Assembly (NCBI GenBank): GCA_038373865.1
Contig: JAXGGA010000068.1
Coordinates: 248,001 to 312,000 of the forward strand
Length of the DNA: 64,000 nucleotides
Source: Uloborus plumipes
Taxonomy: Eukaryota; Arthropoda; Arachnida; Araneae; Uloboridae
Direction of reading: 5' to 3'
Below are positions 13,620-23,342 of this stretch, piece by piece. The notes beneath the pieces are model-generated. The model saw only the letters and a program-made list of their open reading frames with translations. It was not told the origin of the DNA and made no database searches. The stretch's first letter is position 1. The number at the start of each line of letters is the position of its first letter. Both the position numbers and the translations under genes were made by a program.

Positions 13620-13985
13620 AATTAAGCCAAGCTTTTGGTCGCCTTTGTTTGACGCCAACTTGGCGACATATCGCCAAGTTGGAGACACATCGCCAAGTTG
13701 GCGACACATTTGGCGAAAAAAATATTTTTTGAATTTGGGTTCAACTTAGCGCTATTGGCGATATTTTGCGAAAAATTCACTGAATGATATTAAAATCAGC
13801 AATATTTAGAAAATTAACCATTGTAAATACTTTTTGCATTGTTTCGTGGCAGATTAGGGGAGTAAATATTTGAATTGTTACCTTGCTCATTCCAAGCACT
13901 TTTTTTAACACTTAAGGCAACTACTAAGAGATTTACATGTAAATGGAAGTAGTGTGGGGTCCATACCAGATTTTTTTCCCCCTAC
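13620..13985 (-). repeat. Dispersed repeat carrying TCGCCAA(G/A)TT motifs; inverted match at 34918-35262
   Basis: This segment contains a cluster of CGCCAAGTTGG motifs, followed by sequence matching the reverse complement of 34918-35262 (for example TTGCATTGTTTCGTGGCA against TGCCACGAAACAATGCAA). The match is long but diverged. The partner lies just inside the left edge of the older repeat that hosts the Maverick. This is therefore a fragment of the same transposon family in opposite orientation. Confidence 0.7.
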
Positions 13986-15180
13986 TACTGTGATTTAAAA
14001 CTTAAAAGGCTGCGTACATAACGACCGACGATAAAAATGTATAGGGACCTATTAATGTATTTCAATCAACCGTTTTTCTAAATCACTTTTGAGATTGGTA
14101 TGATTTACATGAAGCTATTTTGAATATCTTAAATGTCTACAATATCCGACTCTTATACGAATCAAAAATTCGTCTCCTTTTCGCGAAAGGTGTAAAATTC
14201 GTAGAATAAGAATATCTTACTTTGCTCAATTCCAATGTCATTTATTTTTTCTTATTATTCCTTAAAATTGTTTCCTTTCTCCCTCTATTCGTCGTTATTC
14301 TCTTCACCCATGGTCCCCTCCCCCTCCTCATTCGAATCTTCTTCGTCCAACACCGGTGGTGTGAAGAACGACAGAATTCCCCCCTTCCTGGTTCTATCAT
14401 TCTATTTTTTTTTTTACATTTTTTTTTCTTGGCCGGATAGAAGGAAGAGCGAAGGGACACACCAGTGGCTGTCAACCGTAACTGTAGTCACGGGATGGGC
14501 GAGCTTTAAATTTCAGGAATATCGACAGGGTTTTCGTTCGTTCCTCTCCTCTTCGTACTTTTCGAACTGACCAGATCGACGATCGATACTTCTACCGCTC
14601 TATCTTATTATTTTTCCTCTTGTCCCCTACCCTTCTTCATTATTTTCTCCCCTTTTTAATCGCCTTTCCCCCGCTGAGCGAAGTCAGCGTCCCCTGGTGA
14701 TGACCAGTCGCCGTCGTGATTTGTGTTCTGCTTTCCTGAATAGGCATAATAGGAATATTTCGATGGCGCTTCTAAGTAACTATTTCGAATAGATATGGTT
14801 TTTGTTTCCCTAACGAAATGATATAAATAATTTATGTAATCTCTAAAGGTAATGATTTGGGCATAAAGATGAGGTAATGCTATATTCACGATAGTAATTT
14901 ATACCATTGCTGTAGTAACTGTTCTTGCAACTATTAAAATTATTTTATGAGGGAACTAGCTTATTACTCGGCATTGCCCGATATTGTATTATGTTTAATT
15001 TACTTCATGCGGAAATTAAATAGGTGAGCCTTAAATTGATAATTCATTGTTAATCGTAATCTTTGTTGGAAAATACTCATATTTAAATGTGTTAAATTTT
15101 ATCAATTTGTATGTTTAAAAACTTATCTTTATTACTCTATCTGTTCAAAATTGAAAGAAAATGGCCATTTTAAAACAAAA
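13986..15180. other. Non-coding DNA; GC-richer island 14280-14720
   Basis: Most is AT-rich. The island at about 14280-14720 is pyrimidine-rich and holds several CpG dinucleotides and short palindromic pieces such as GATCGACGATCGAT (about 14573-14586). Overlapping frames on both strands are open here for about 100 codons but are low in complexity and unlike known proteins. Nothing else is recognisable. Confidence 0.4.
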
Positions 15181-15385
15181 AGTTTAAATTTTGAGCTTTT
15201 TAGATTTTTTTTAAATTTCAAAACCCCACCTATGTGAATTCTAGTGCATCAAGGAACCTCTGTGCGAAGTTTGATGAAAATCTAACAAAAATTGGATTTG
15301 TATAAGGAACAAACATACAAACATACCAACAAACAAATATATATGCATGCATCTATTTTTATATATATAGATGAGTAGATATATT
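15181..15385 (+). repeat. Transposon 3'-end-like sequence
   Basis: The stretch reads CAAAACCCCACCTATGTGAA... GTGCGAAGTTTGATGAAAAT... and then a run of ACAAACATAC-type repeats and (AT)n. Arthropod LINE or Helitron-type elements commonly end this way: a conserved TGTGCGAAGTTTGATGAAAATC block, then CATACAAACATAC repeats and TATA microsatellites. No coding part is attached. Class assignment is from memory of such ends, so it is tentative. Confidence 0.45.
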
Positions 15386-15779
15386 GAAGTAAGGTATATA
15401 CTAGATATATTTAAGTAAAGGATATAAAGTGCCTTCAAAGGTAATAGTTCAATAATAGGTATAAACCGAAAAAGTACAGTATATAAAGGATTTCCACATT
15501 TACAAAAATTGGCAAAGTATTCAGTAATGCAATTATAAATCTTGTATATAATGACTCAAAACTCTTAAATAGTTAGTAGGAACGTTTAATTGATCTGTTG
15601 TTAAAAGTAGAGAAAATGGCTGGAAAGATGAAGGTTATAAAAACAAGCGATAAATTATTTAGCATAGGTCGAGTGGAGTAAATTTTAACAAGACCGGAAA
15701 TTATTCTTTTTTTTCACATGAATAAAATTTAAAAAAGTTTCATTTTGAACCAACGATGTAATTACCTTCATAATCAACA

Positions 15780-16295
15780 GTAGTTTGCAATCAAATAGGC
15801 AAATTTTCAATACCGGATTTAAAAAAAAAATCTATTTATTTTTGAACCCCAATATCTGGAAAATGGCATCTTGGATACAAGCCAAATTTTCAAGTTTCTT
15901 TCCCATAGAAAGTGTTTTAGCGATTGGAAGAGAGAAAAATCAGATGATGAAATTTGTGGCGAGAATGTTTCCAGAATTTTCAGCTAAAAAGGAGTGATCC
16001 TGAAACATGATAATGCATAACCATACTGCGCAAAACGGACCCTTAAAAATTAATGAGCTGCGGTGGGCTACTTTCCACACCATACTCTCCTGACATTGCA
16101 CCATCTGATTTCTCTTTATTCCGATCTATGAGACAAAAAAAAAAAAAAAACTTGAGCGCTTTTTGATGCCCAAAATAACATCTCCAGATATTTTGCTCAG
16201 AACCTGATTTATTTCTATCTGTCCGGGATGGAAAATTTGTGCACTACACGGAAAAATGTTTTGATAAAGAGGGTAATTACATAGTTGATTAAAAC
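15780..16295 (+). pseudogene. Mariner/Tc1-type transposase relic
   Basis: Conceptual translation in shifting frames gives C-terminal transposase motifs. They are a HDNA block near 16007, ELRWATFH near 16048, PYSPDIAPSDFSLFRSMR at about 16077-16130, and a tail ending in EGNYIVD near 16290. HDNA and SPDIAPSD carry the second and third catalytic aspartates of the mariner DD(34)D triad. At least two frameshifts, in-frame stops and a poly-A insertion (16134-16150) make it dead. The N-terminal DNA-binding half is not recognisable. Confidence 0.8.
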
Positions 16296-17029
16296 TAAAA
16301 ACTTTTAAAAATATATATTTATTTGAAAAAGAAAAAAAAGAAGAACAGTACTCTCAGGTTACCTTAACACTGTAATTGTTTTTTTTAAATAAAACGTAAT
16401 TAAAATAAGTGTTAATTAAATTAAGGAAAGTAAATAAACTGAAGAGATTTTTTTGTCACCTAAATCTTTGATACATATATGTAGAAGCGTAGATTATCAA
16501 TTAATTCATTAAATGTTAGTTATTCTTTTCAAAACTTCATTAATTACTACCGGGTTGCAAGTATCGGGTAAATTATAAAATTTCAATCTGCAGACAGCCG
16601 CCTGCAGTGACTGCTTGTCATTTGGCAACTTGGTGGCAACTTGTCGATATCATGTCAATTTTGACGTTTCCCAGTGTCAAGTACCGTATATTATGCTGAA
16701 CAGAATCACATTTGATTTACAATATTTGAACCTGATCGAAATGGTCTTATTTGAATAGGACTACCGGTTAATCTGGGCAGGTGATCACATGACGGTTGAT
16801 GATTTGTTTCTGTTCAGTTGTTCCAATTTTGGTTGCCCTAACCGGTGACTCTATTAGAATACTTATGGTTAGCGCTAGCCTTGGGTGATGATGGTTTGTT
16901 TGAATGCGACCTACATGCCATCACCAAAACTATCAGGAAAATATTTTGATTAATTTAAAAAATTCTATGTGTCTAGAATTATGTTACTACTTGATAATTG
17001 ACTCAGACTTGACTTGATAATTGGGAGGC
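16296..17029. other. AT-rich non-coding DNA
   Basis: No gene, RNA or repeat could be recognised. A short local duplication GGCAACTTGGTGGCAACTTG lies near 16625. Confidence 0.4.
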
Positions 17030-17225
17030 GTTAAAAATGTCGTGGTCACAAAGTCCTCCAAGTGAAACGATACCTCTGGGGGTGCTGGGCCTAGGGTTTG
17101 CTCGACCCTAGGTTCTGGTTCAAAATTAAGAACAGAGCGCTCTTCAGGGCCCTATCCCGGTTAAACCACGAAGCTGTGGTAGGTACGGGGGACCCTGGAG
17201 TGTGAAATGAAATGAAATGAAATGA
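17030..17225 (+). mobile_element. SINE-like retroposon with (TGAAA)n tail
   Basis: This compact GC-richer unit in AT-rich surroundings contains CTGGGCCTAGGGTTTGCTCG, GGTTCTGGTTCAAAATTAAG (a weak B-box-like segment) and CCTATCCCGGTTAAACCACG. It ends in a short tandem tail GTGTGAAATGAAATGAAATG. The body length (~180 bp) and simple-repeat tail fit a SINE. No second copy lies in this window. Confidence 0.5.
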
Positions 17226-18599
17226 TAATTGACTCAATACACGCGTGTTATACAGCAATTTGGATTATTGCCATTTACTTTTTCTGTAATTACTTATTCA
17301 TGTGATTGTTCGGAATAATAAATTATAATTACTTTCTAGTAGAAAGAAAATAAAACTGAAAGAGAATTGTTTTCATGAAATAAAAGTGAAGTTTATTAAA
17401 GTGCTTCCTCTTTGATTGAGCAATCTTGGAATTTTTCTGTACTGTTACCATTGTAAAATAACCATTAAGGTTTTATTATTATCGTCCCAGTAAAGTTAAT
17501 ATACATATCTCCATTACTAAATATCATCTTGCATTTATTTTTATTTATTTATTTATTTTTTGAAACTAATCATTTACAATATTGACTTGAGCACGAAAGG
17601 ATAAGGGGGCGGAGAATACTTTAATAAATGCACCTGATTCCAATTGGGTATTTCGTTACAACTCACTATGGATGCTTTTTGAAAGTTCACGATCTGAAAA
17701 TGAAACCTACATAAAAAATCATAAACGCACAAGTATCCCTCAAGGATATTACAATTGTAAAAGCAGATCTTTTCTGAAGTTGTTAGCGTTTATTAGCATA
17801 AAACTATCTTAAAAGTGTAAAAGAAGAAAAGTTTTTTCTAAGAAAAAGAACATCTTTGTCGCAATAAGTTGTATTTTCAGAATCGCTTGTGCAGCGGTGT
17901 TTGTAGCAGCAGTTGAAGAAAAGCTACCGGGTGAATTTAAATAACGGAAGGGAGTTTCAAAACTGCAATGACCCTCTGATCATTAGGAGCTTTATGTCAT
18001 GTCTAAATTTGCATTCTCTAAGAAACTAAATATTTTCATACATTCTTTGAAACTCTGCATCATCATAAATTTTGCTTAAAACTATAAAAACATCCAACCA
18101 ATCTTCAAAAAATGTTGTATTCGTTTTACAAACTAAGTAACTCTTTCAATTTATTAATTATCATTGAACGTTCTAATATCATCGTGAGTTATTGCATAAA
18201 CAACTTCCCCTTTCATTCCTATTAACTTAAGTATCATTCTACTTTTTTTAAATATATCGTTTTGCATTCTTTATCATTTGCATTCTTATTCATCAGTCAA
18301 AGAAGCTAACTATCATCATGTATTCGTATCAGAAACTAAAGGTATCATCCTGAAATCGTTTCGAAATTAAATTCTAAAAATTTTCTTCATGTCATTCTTC
18401 TTAAAACTGGATACAATTACGAAGTTTTCAAATCTTAAAATTATCAGGCGTTCTTTCAAGAATAGGATAACATAATGCACTCTTTATGCATTCTTCTAAG
18501 AAACGAAAACAGCATAAGCTTCTGTTCCCTACTCATTTAAATTTTAAAGGTGTTTAAAAAAACTAAACTTACCGCTATAATTTTTTAATGATATATATA
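17226..18599. other. AT-rich non-coding DNA; weak ~40-bp periodicity at 17990-18570
   Basis: Between 17990 and 18570 the theme CATTCT(T/C)..GAAACTAAA..ATCATCA recurs in very diverged form, suggesting an eroded minisatellite. No gene is seen. Confidence 0.35.
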
Positions 18600-18842
18600 T
18601 CTAATATATAAAATTCTCGTGTCACAGTTTTCGTTGCCATACTCCTCCGAAGCGGCTTGACCGATTTTGATGAAATTTTTTGTGCTTATCCAGTATCTAT
18701 GAGAATCGGCCAACATCTATTTTTCATCCCCCTAAATGTTAGGGGTAGTCCACTCCTAAATTTTTTTTGTTCGCACATAACATCTGATCTACTGAACTAA
18801 AACAATATGTGTTATCGTAAATCCTTACTTCAATGAGAGACC

Positions 18843-18912
18843 CGATGGTCAAGTGGTTAGGCGCGTCAGGTTGAAGTTCCTGATGGAATGAGATCGAATC
18901 CAGGTCCGCAAG
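18843..18912 (+). other. tRNA-like segment inside Helentron copy 1
   Basis: The segment shows an A-box/D-arm-like GGTCAAGTGGTTAGGCGCG, a short TCAGG...CCTGA stem whose loop contains GAA, and a B-box/T-arm-like GAGATCGAATCC. The acceptor stem does not close well. I read it as a pseudo-tRNA or tRNA-derived piece carried by the element, not a functional tRNA. It is repeated in mirror image at about 21700-21770. Confidence 0.5.
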
Positions 18913-19540
18913 GGTTTTTTTCGAACAGCTGCATGTTTTTTTTTTTTTTTTTGTTTGTTTTTTTGAATGATTTTAATGATTGTAATGTCCTTATGCAGGT
19001 ACATCCCCTCATGGGGATCTACCCCATATTTTTTTATAGTACAAAATGACAGTTTTGGTCGGATCTTTGTTAAAATTGGCAATGGGGTCCTTCGATGCTG
19101 TAGAATTTTTTATGGACGTTTGTGCTATTTTTGGGGGCTTTGAATCGATTGTGGCAATAAATGGTTTTTGATTTGCGGCACTTATATTATTTTTTCAAAA
19201 ATTATATACACTATCAATATCAATTTTTTTTTGTTAATTTTTGTATCTTTATAAAATTCTGTATTTTATATCTTGCATTTACGTCAAATTCAAGGCAAAA
19301 TTAAAAGTCAAAAATTCTGAAGAAGATAAATATATGTTAAAAATTAAAGTAACTATTTTTGTGATTTTCATATTGGTTGTGACCAAAAAACATCATTACA
19401 AACAAATAAAATGTATCAAACACCATGAGTGTTGAATTATTAGGCAAAATCTGCTGTATAAAGTTTTTTTTCACTGCTAGAGGGGGGGGGGGTATGAACG
19501 ACCATTAAAGTGACACAAATTTTTAAAAAATAAAGGTGGG

Positions 19541-19933
19541 ATCTCCAATTATCTTGCTTCGTAATTTGAACTGTGCAACGGTACGCGATTAGTCATTCAA
19601 AAATTAATGAAAAACGTGCTCTAAGCCAGGGTTTTAACTGGCAAGTTCAGAGGTGAAAATATACTCATACCACGGATTCCTATTATACCTACAGATGTGC
19701 CAATTCAATTCAAACGTATTCAGTTTCCGATTAGATTGGCATTTGCAATGAGTATCAACAAATCCCAAGGTCAAACGATGTCTGTTTGTGGCTTAGATTT
19801 GAGAACACCATGTTTTTCACACGGACAATTATACGTGGCATGCTCTCGAGTGGGTAAACCATCCAGTTTGTTTGTGTTAGCTAAAGATGGACTAACAAAA
19901 AATATTGTTCACGCTATAGCATTAAGAGATTGA
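19541..19933 (+). pseudogene. Helentron PIF1-like helicase, C-terminal remnant (copy 1)
   Basis: The reading starts with GSPIILLRNLN, shifts frame near 19570 to CNGTRLVIQKLMKNV, and continues through MSINKSQGQT, the CGLDLRTPCFSHGQLYVACS block and VGKPSSLFVLAKDG to a stop at 19933. These are SF1B (PIF1/RecD2-like) helicase C-terminal motifs of Helitron replicases. Besides the frameshift there is an in-frame TAA at 19622-19624 where copy 2 reads through. The open part from 19697 is only 78 codons. Non-functional. Confidence 0.85.
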
Positions 19934-20673
19934 TATTGTTTAATAGTGTTACTGTCGTAATTGTTTAATTAATGATATATAATTTTAAGGAATATATTAT
20001 AATAACTTAAAAATAATGTTTGCCTTTTGTTATTTTTATATTCCCTCATCGTTCACAGCGCTCCATGCTTATTTCACGCATATACCACATTCTTACATAC
20101 ATACAATATACACATTCTACCATACATACATACATACTTACAATAAGTAAGCTATTTTTTGTCTACACTAGAAATTACTAGGAAAATATTTATATGGCAA
20201 AACAACGTTTGCCGGGTCAACTAGTATATATATATAATCAAAAATACAAAAGGTAAAAATGAAATGGCGAACCAAGCACGTTATCACTTTTGTATTTTTG
20301 TGTCTTCTTGTATTTTTTGGGATTTAATTATCCCTATTCTAAACACTTTTAAAAAATTTGTATATATATATATATATATATACTAGTTGACCCGGCAAAC
20401 GTTGTTTTGCCATATAAATATTTTCCTAGTAATTTCTAGTGTAGACAAAAAATAGCTTACTTATTGTAAGTATGTATGTATGTATGGTAGAATGTGTATA
20501 TTGTATGTATGTAAGAATGTGGTATATGCGTGAAATAAGCATGGAGCGCTGTGAACGATGAGGGAATATAAAAATAACAAAAGGCAAACATTATTTTTAA
20601 GTTATTATAATATATTCCTTAAAATTATATATCATTAATTAAACAATTACGACAGTAACACTATTAAACAATA

Positions 20674-21066
20674 TCAATCTCTTAATGCTATAGCGTGAAC
20701 AATATTTTTTGTTAGTCCATCTTTAGCTAACACAAACAAACTGGATGGTTTACCCACTCGAGAGCATGCCACGTATAATTGTCCGTGTGAAAAACATGGT
20801 GTTCTCAAATCTAAGCCACAAACAGACATCGTTTGACCTTGGGATTTGTTGATACTCATTGCAAATGCCAATCTAATCGGAAACTGAATACGTTTGAATT
20901 GAATTGGCATATCTGTAGGTATAATAGGAATCCGTGGTATGAGTATATTTTCACCTCTGAACTTGCCAGTTAAAACCCTGGCTTCGATCACGTTTTTCAT
21001 TAATTTTTGAATGACTAATCGCGTACCGTTGCACAGTTCAAATTACGAAGCAAGATAATTGGAGAT
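20674..21066 (-). pseudogene. Helentron PIF1-like helicase, C-terminal remnant (copy 2)
   Basis: This is the mirror copy of 19541-19933. Here the frame is open for 108 codons (20674-21000) because the TAA of copy 1 is a sense codon (GTG ATC GAA). It keeps SINKSQGQT and the HGQLYVACSRVGKPS block. The frameshift upstream, after the LLRNLN motif, is shared with copy 1, so it predates the duplication. A truncated, non-functional fragment. Confidence 0.85.
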
Positions 21067-21696
21067 CCCACCTTTATTTTTTAAAAATTTGTGTCACTTT
21101 AATGGTCGTTCATACCCCCCCCCCTCTAGCAGTGAAAAAAAACTTTATACAGCAGATTTTGCCTAATAACTCAACACTCATGGTGTTTGATACATTTTAT
21201 TTGTTTGTAATGATGTTTTTTGGTCACAACCAATATGAAAATCACAAAAATAGTTACTTTAATTTTTAACATATATTTATCTTCTTCAGAATTTTTGACT
21301 TTTAATTTTGCCTTGAATTTGACGTAAATGCAAGATATAAAATACAGAATTTTATAAAGATACAAAAATTAACAAAAAAAAATTGATATTGATAGTGTAT
21401 ATAATTTTTGAAAAAATAATATAAGTGCCGCAAATCAAAAACCACAATTGCCACAATCGATTCAAAGCCCCCAAAAATAGCACAAACGTCCATAAAAAAT
21501 TCTACAGCATCGAAGGACCCCATTGCCAATTTTAACAAAGATCCGACCAAAACTGTCATTTTGTACTATAAAAAAATATGGGGTAGATCCCCATGAGGGG
21601 ATGTACCTGCATAAGGACATTACAATCATTAAAATCATTCAAAAAAACAAACAAAAAAAAAAAAAAAACATGCAGCTGTTCGAAAAAAACCCTTGC

Positions 21697-21772
21697 GGAC
21701 CTGGATTCGATCTCATTCCATCAGGAACTTCAACCTGACGCGCCTAACCACTTAACCATCGGGTCTCTCATT
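21697..21772 (-). other. tRNA-like segment inside Helentron copy 2
   Basis: Mirror image of the segment at 18843-18912, with the same A-box-like, stem and B-box-like elements. Not a functional tRNA by eye. Confidence 0.5.
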
Positions 21773-22001
21773 GAAGTAAGGATTTACGATAACACATATT
21801 GTTTTAGTTCAGTAGATCAGATGTTATGTGCGAACAAAAAAAATTTAGGAGTGAACTACCCCTAACATTTAGGGGGATGAAAAATAGATGTTGGCCGATT
21901 CTCATAGATACTGGATAAGCACAAAAAATTTCATCAAAATCGGTCAAGCCGCTTCGGAGGAGTATGGCAACGAAAACTGTGACACGAGAATTTTATATAT
22001 T

Positions 22002-22123
<122 letters not shown>

Positions 22124-22140
22124 ATATATTTCTGCGTTTA

Positions 22141-22789
22141 AGGAAACAATTCGCTGAATAATCCTTCTAGTCGCTCTATGCTTCAATAATAAAGCTTGGT
22201 TCTGTCATGCTTTTCTACAACTCTGTGGCAGAAATTCATTTTCGGATGCAATATATCTACATGTCTACTATTATTGCCACTGATCTACTCCACTGTTTGT
22301 GTGCCTTGTTTGCAACCGAAATTTATCTCTACGATAGGAAAGGAAAAAAATCTGCAAATATTTATTTACTGTTATTATTAATTAAGTGCTGTTTTTGAGC
22401 AAGTTTCTAAGACTCTGGTCAAGGCCGAGGTTCAGGGAATTGGTGTGCTTTACCCTAAACCCCCGCTTCTGGTTGCGTTCTTGTTGCCTTTTCGTCAAAG
22501 TTGGGGGTAGCATGTCTTTTTTTTTTTCTTTTTCCTCCTCGTTTACTGCCAAGTAATGCAGATCCTCTTCCGACACACCAGAAAGTGTTGATATCTCTCC
22601 TTCCAAATGAGGGGTCGGGGAGGGGGACGCAGAAACATCTAAGGGGTTAGGAAGGGCATCTTTTCCGTGGAAATCCGCAAGGAAATGAAGGCATCTCTCG
22701 CTTTGTGCGTCTGATTGATTGATTGAATGCAAGATGGGGAGCGAGAGAATCTATTTACGTATGTGAAGACTAGCGCCACGCAGAAGAAG
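22141..22789. other. Non-coding DNA upstream of a CpG-rich promoter
   Basis: AT-rich to about 22400, then moderate GC. A 116-codon minus-strand frame spans 22382-22732 but shows no domain and a low-complexity E/K stretch. I do not call it a gene. It could be part of the upstream regulatory region. Confidence 0.4.
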
Positions 22790-23215
22790 AAGAGGAGTCG
22801 GAGATGTTTTGCCAGCTAAGTGCTCGAGTGGCGCTGCAGTCGCGGCCATCTTCCGCGGAGGGCGGCGAGTCGAGTCAGAAGCCGTGTGGCACTCAGTCGG
22901 CTCGCACGCACTCACGCTGCGAATCCTCCTCCCGTGCGATGCTATCATGTAACGCGGGCTCCGCGCCGGGAACCAGTTTTTTTATGAACTTTTAGTTTTC
23001 TCGGTTCATCTTCCGTACCTACCTCAATAACGGTTGCCTTACGCTCCGGGAAGGGCGAGTTTTGCGTGTTTTTTTCTCTTCCTTCGCGCTTGGAGGGGTG
23101 GACTTTCTCTTCGAGTTTCTCTCTGGTTTGGAGAGCGAGCATCATCATGTCGGCGGGCGCTCGCTGGCCGGCCGCCGACTCGCCGCACGGTTGACTCTCT
23201 GCGGGGGAAGCTGCG
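22790..23215 (+). promoter_or_regulatory. CpG-rich promoter and 5' UTR
   Basis: CpG-dense sequence in otherwise AT-rich DNA, for example GCGGCCATCTTCCGCGGAGG (22842-22861) and GGCCGGCCGCCGACTCGCCG (23164-23183). It lies directly upstream of a coding exon. GCGGCCATCTTCC includes a YY1-type GCCATCTT. TCAGTC at 22893-22898 matches the arthropod Initiator TCAGTY, so transcription may start near 22895. No TATA box is evident, as usual for CpG-type promoters. Confidence 0.65.
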
Positions 23216-23342
23216 ATGGATGCCGTCAATGTGCACTCGTTCTTCCCGCTGCTCTGGGCGAGCAAGTTCGGGCCCCGACTGCCCTGGCCCGTCGGGAACA
23301 GGGCCAACAGCGAGGACAAATCGCCGCAGCACGAACCCCCAG
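23216..23342 (+). CDS. First coding exon of an unidentified host gene
   Basis: ATG at 23216 sits in a CpG-rich context with an acceptable start environment (GCTGCGATGG). The frame runs 42 codons plus one base to CCAG|GTGAGT, a near-perfect splice donor at 23343. The peptide begins MDAVNVHSFFPLLWASKFGP and ends QHEPP with a split glycine codon (phase 1). The N-terminus is hydrophobic/aromatic and is followed by a basic and then an acidic/polar stretch. No domain is visible, which is common for first exons of transcription factors and regulators. The gene is not recognised, and later exons were not found in the window. The frame continues open past the donor but loses GC-rich codon character. 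RNA data would settle whether this start is used. Confidence 0.55.

Larger units (their letters stand above)
18600..20236 (+). mobile_element. Helentron (Helitron2-type), internally deleted, copy 1
   Basis: The 5' end is TCTAATATATAAAATTCTCG followed by the TCCTCCGAAGCGGCTTGACC block typical of arthropod Helentrons. The 3' end is TTTGCCGGGTCAACTAGTATA. Inside are a tRNA-like segment (18843-18912) and only the C-terminal piece of the helicase (19541-19933). The Rep/HUH domain and most of the helicase are missing, so it cannot move by itself. Its near-identical mirror image is at 20364-22010. Confidence 0.85.

Noticed and set aside
18849..19082. 77-codon minus-strand frame in the Helentron (and its mirror) as a gene
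   Set aside because: It is translated from the poly-T tract and tRNA-like part, and its ending differs between the two copies because of a homopolymer indel.
22382..22732. 116-codon minus-strand frame upstream of the CpG-rich promoter
   Set aside because: No domain, an E/K low-complexity part derived from a poly-T tract, and no splice or promoter evidence on that strand.
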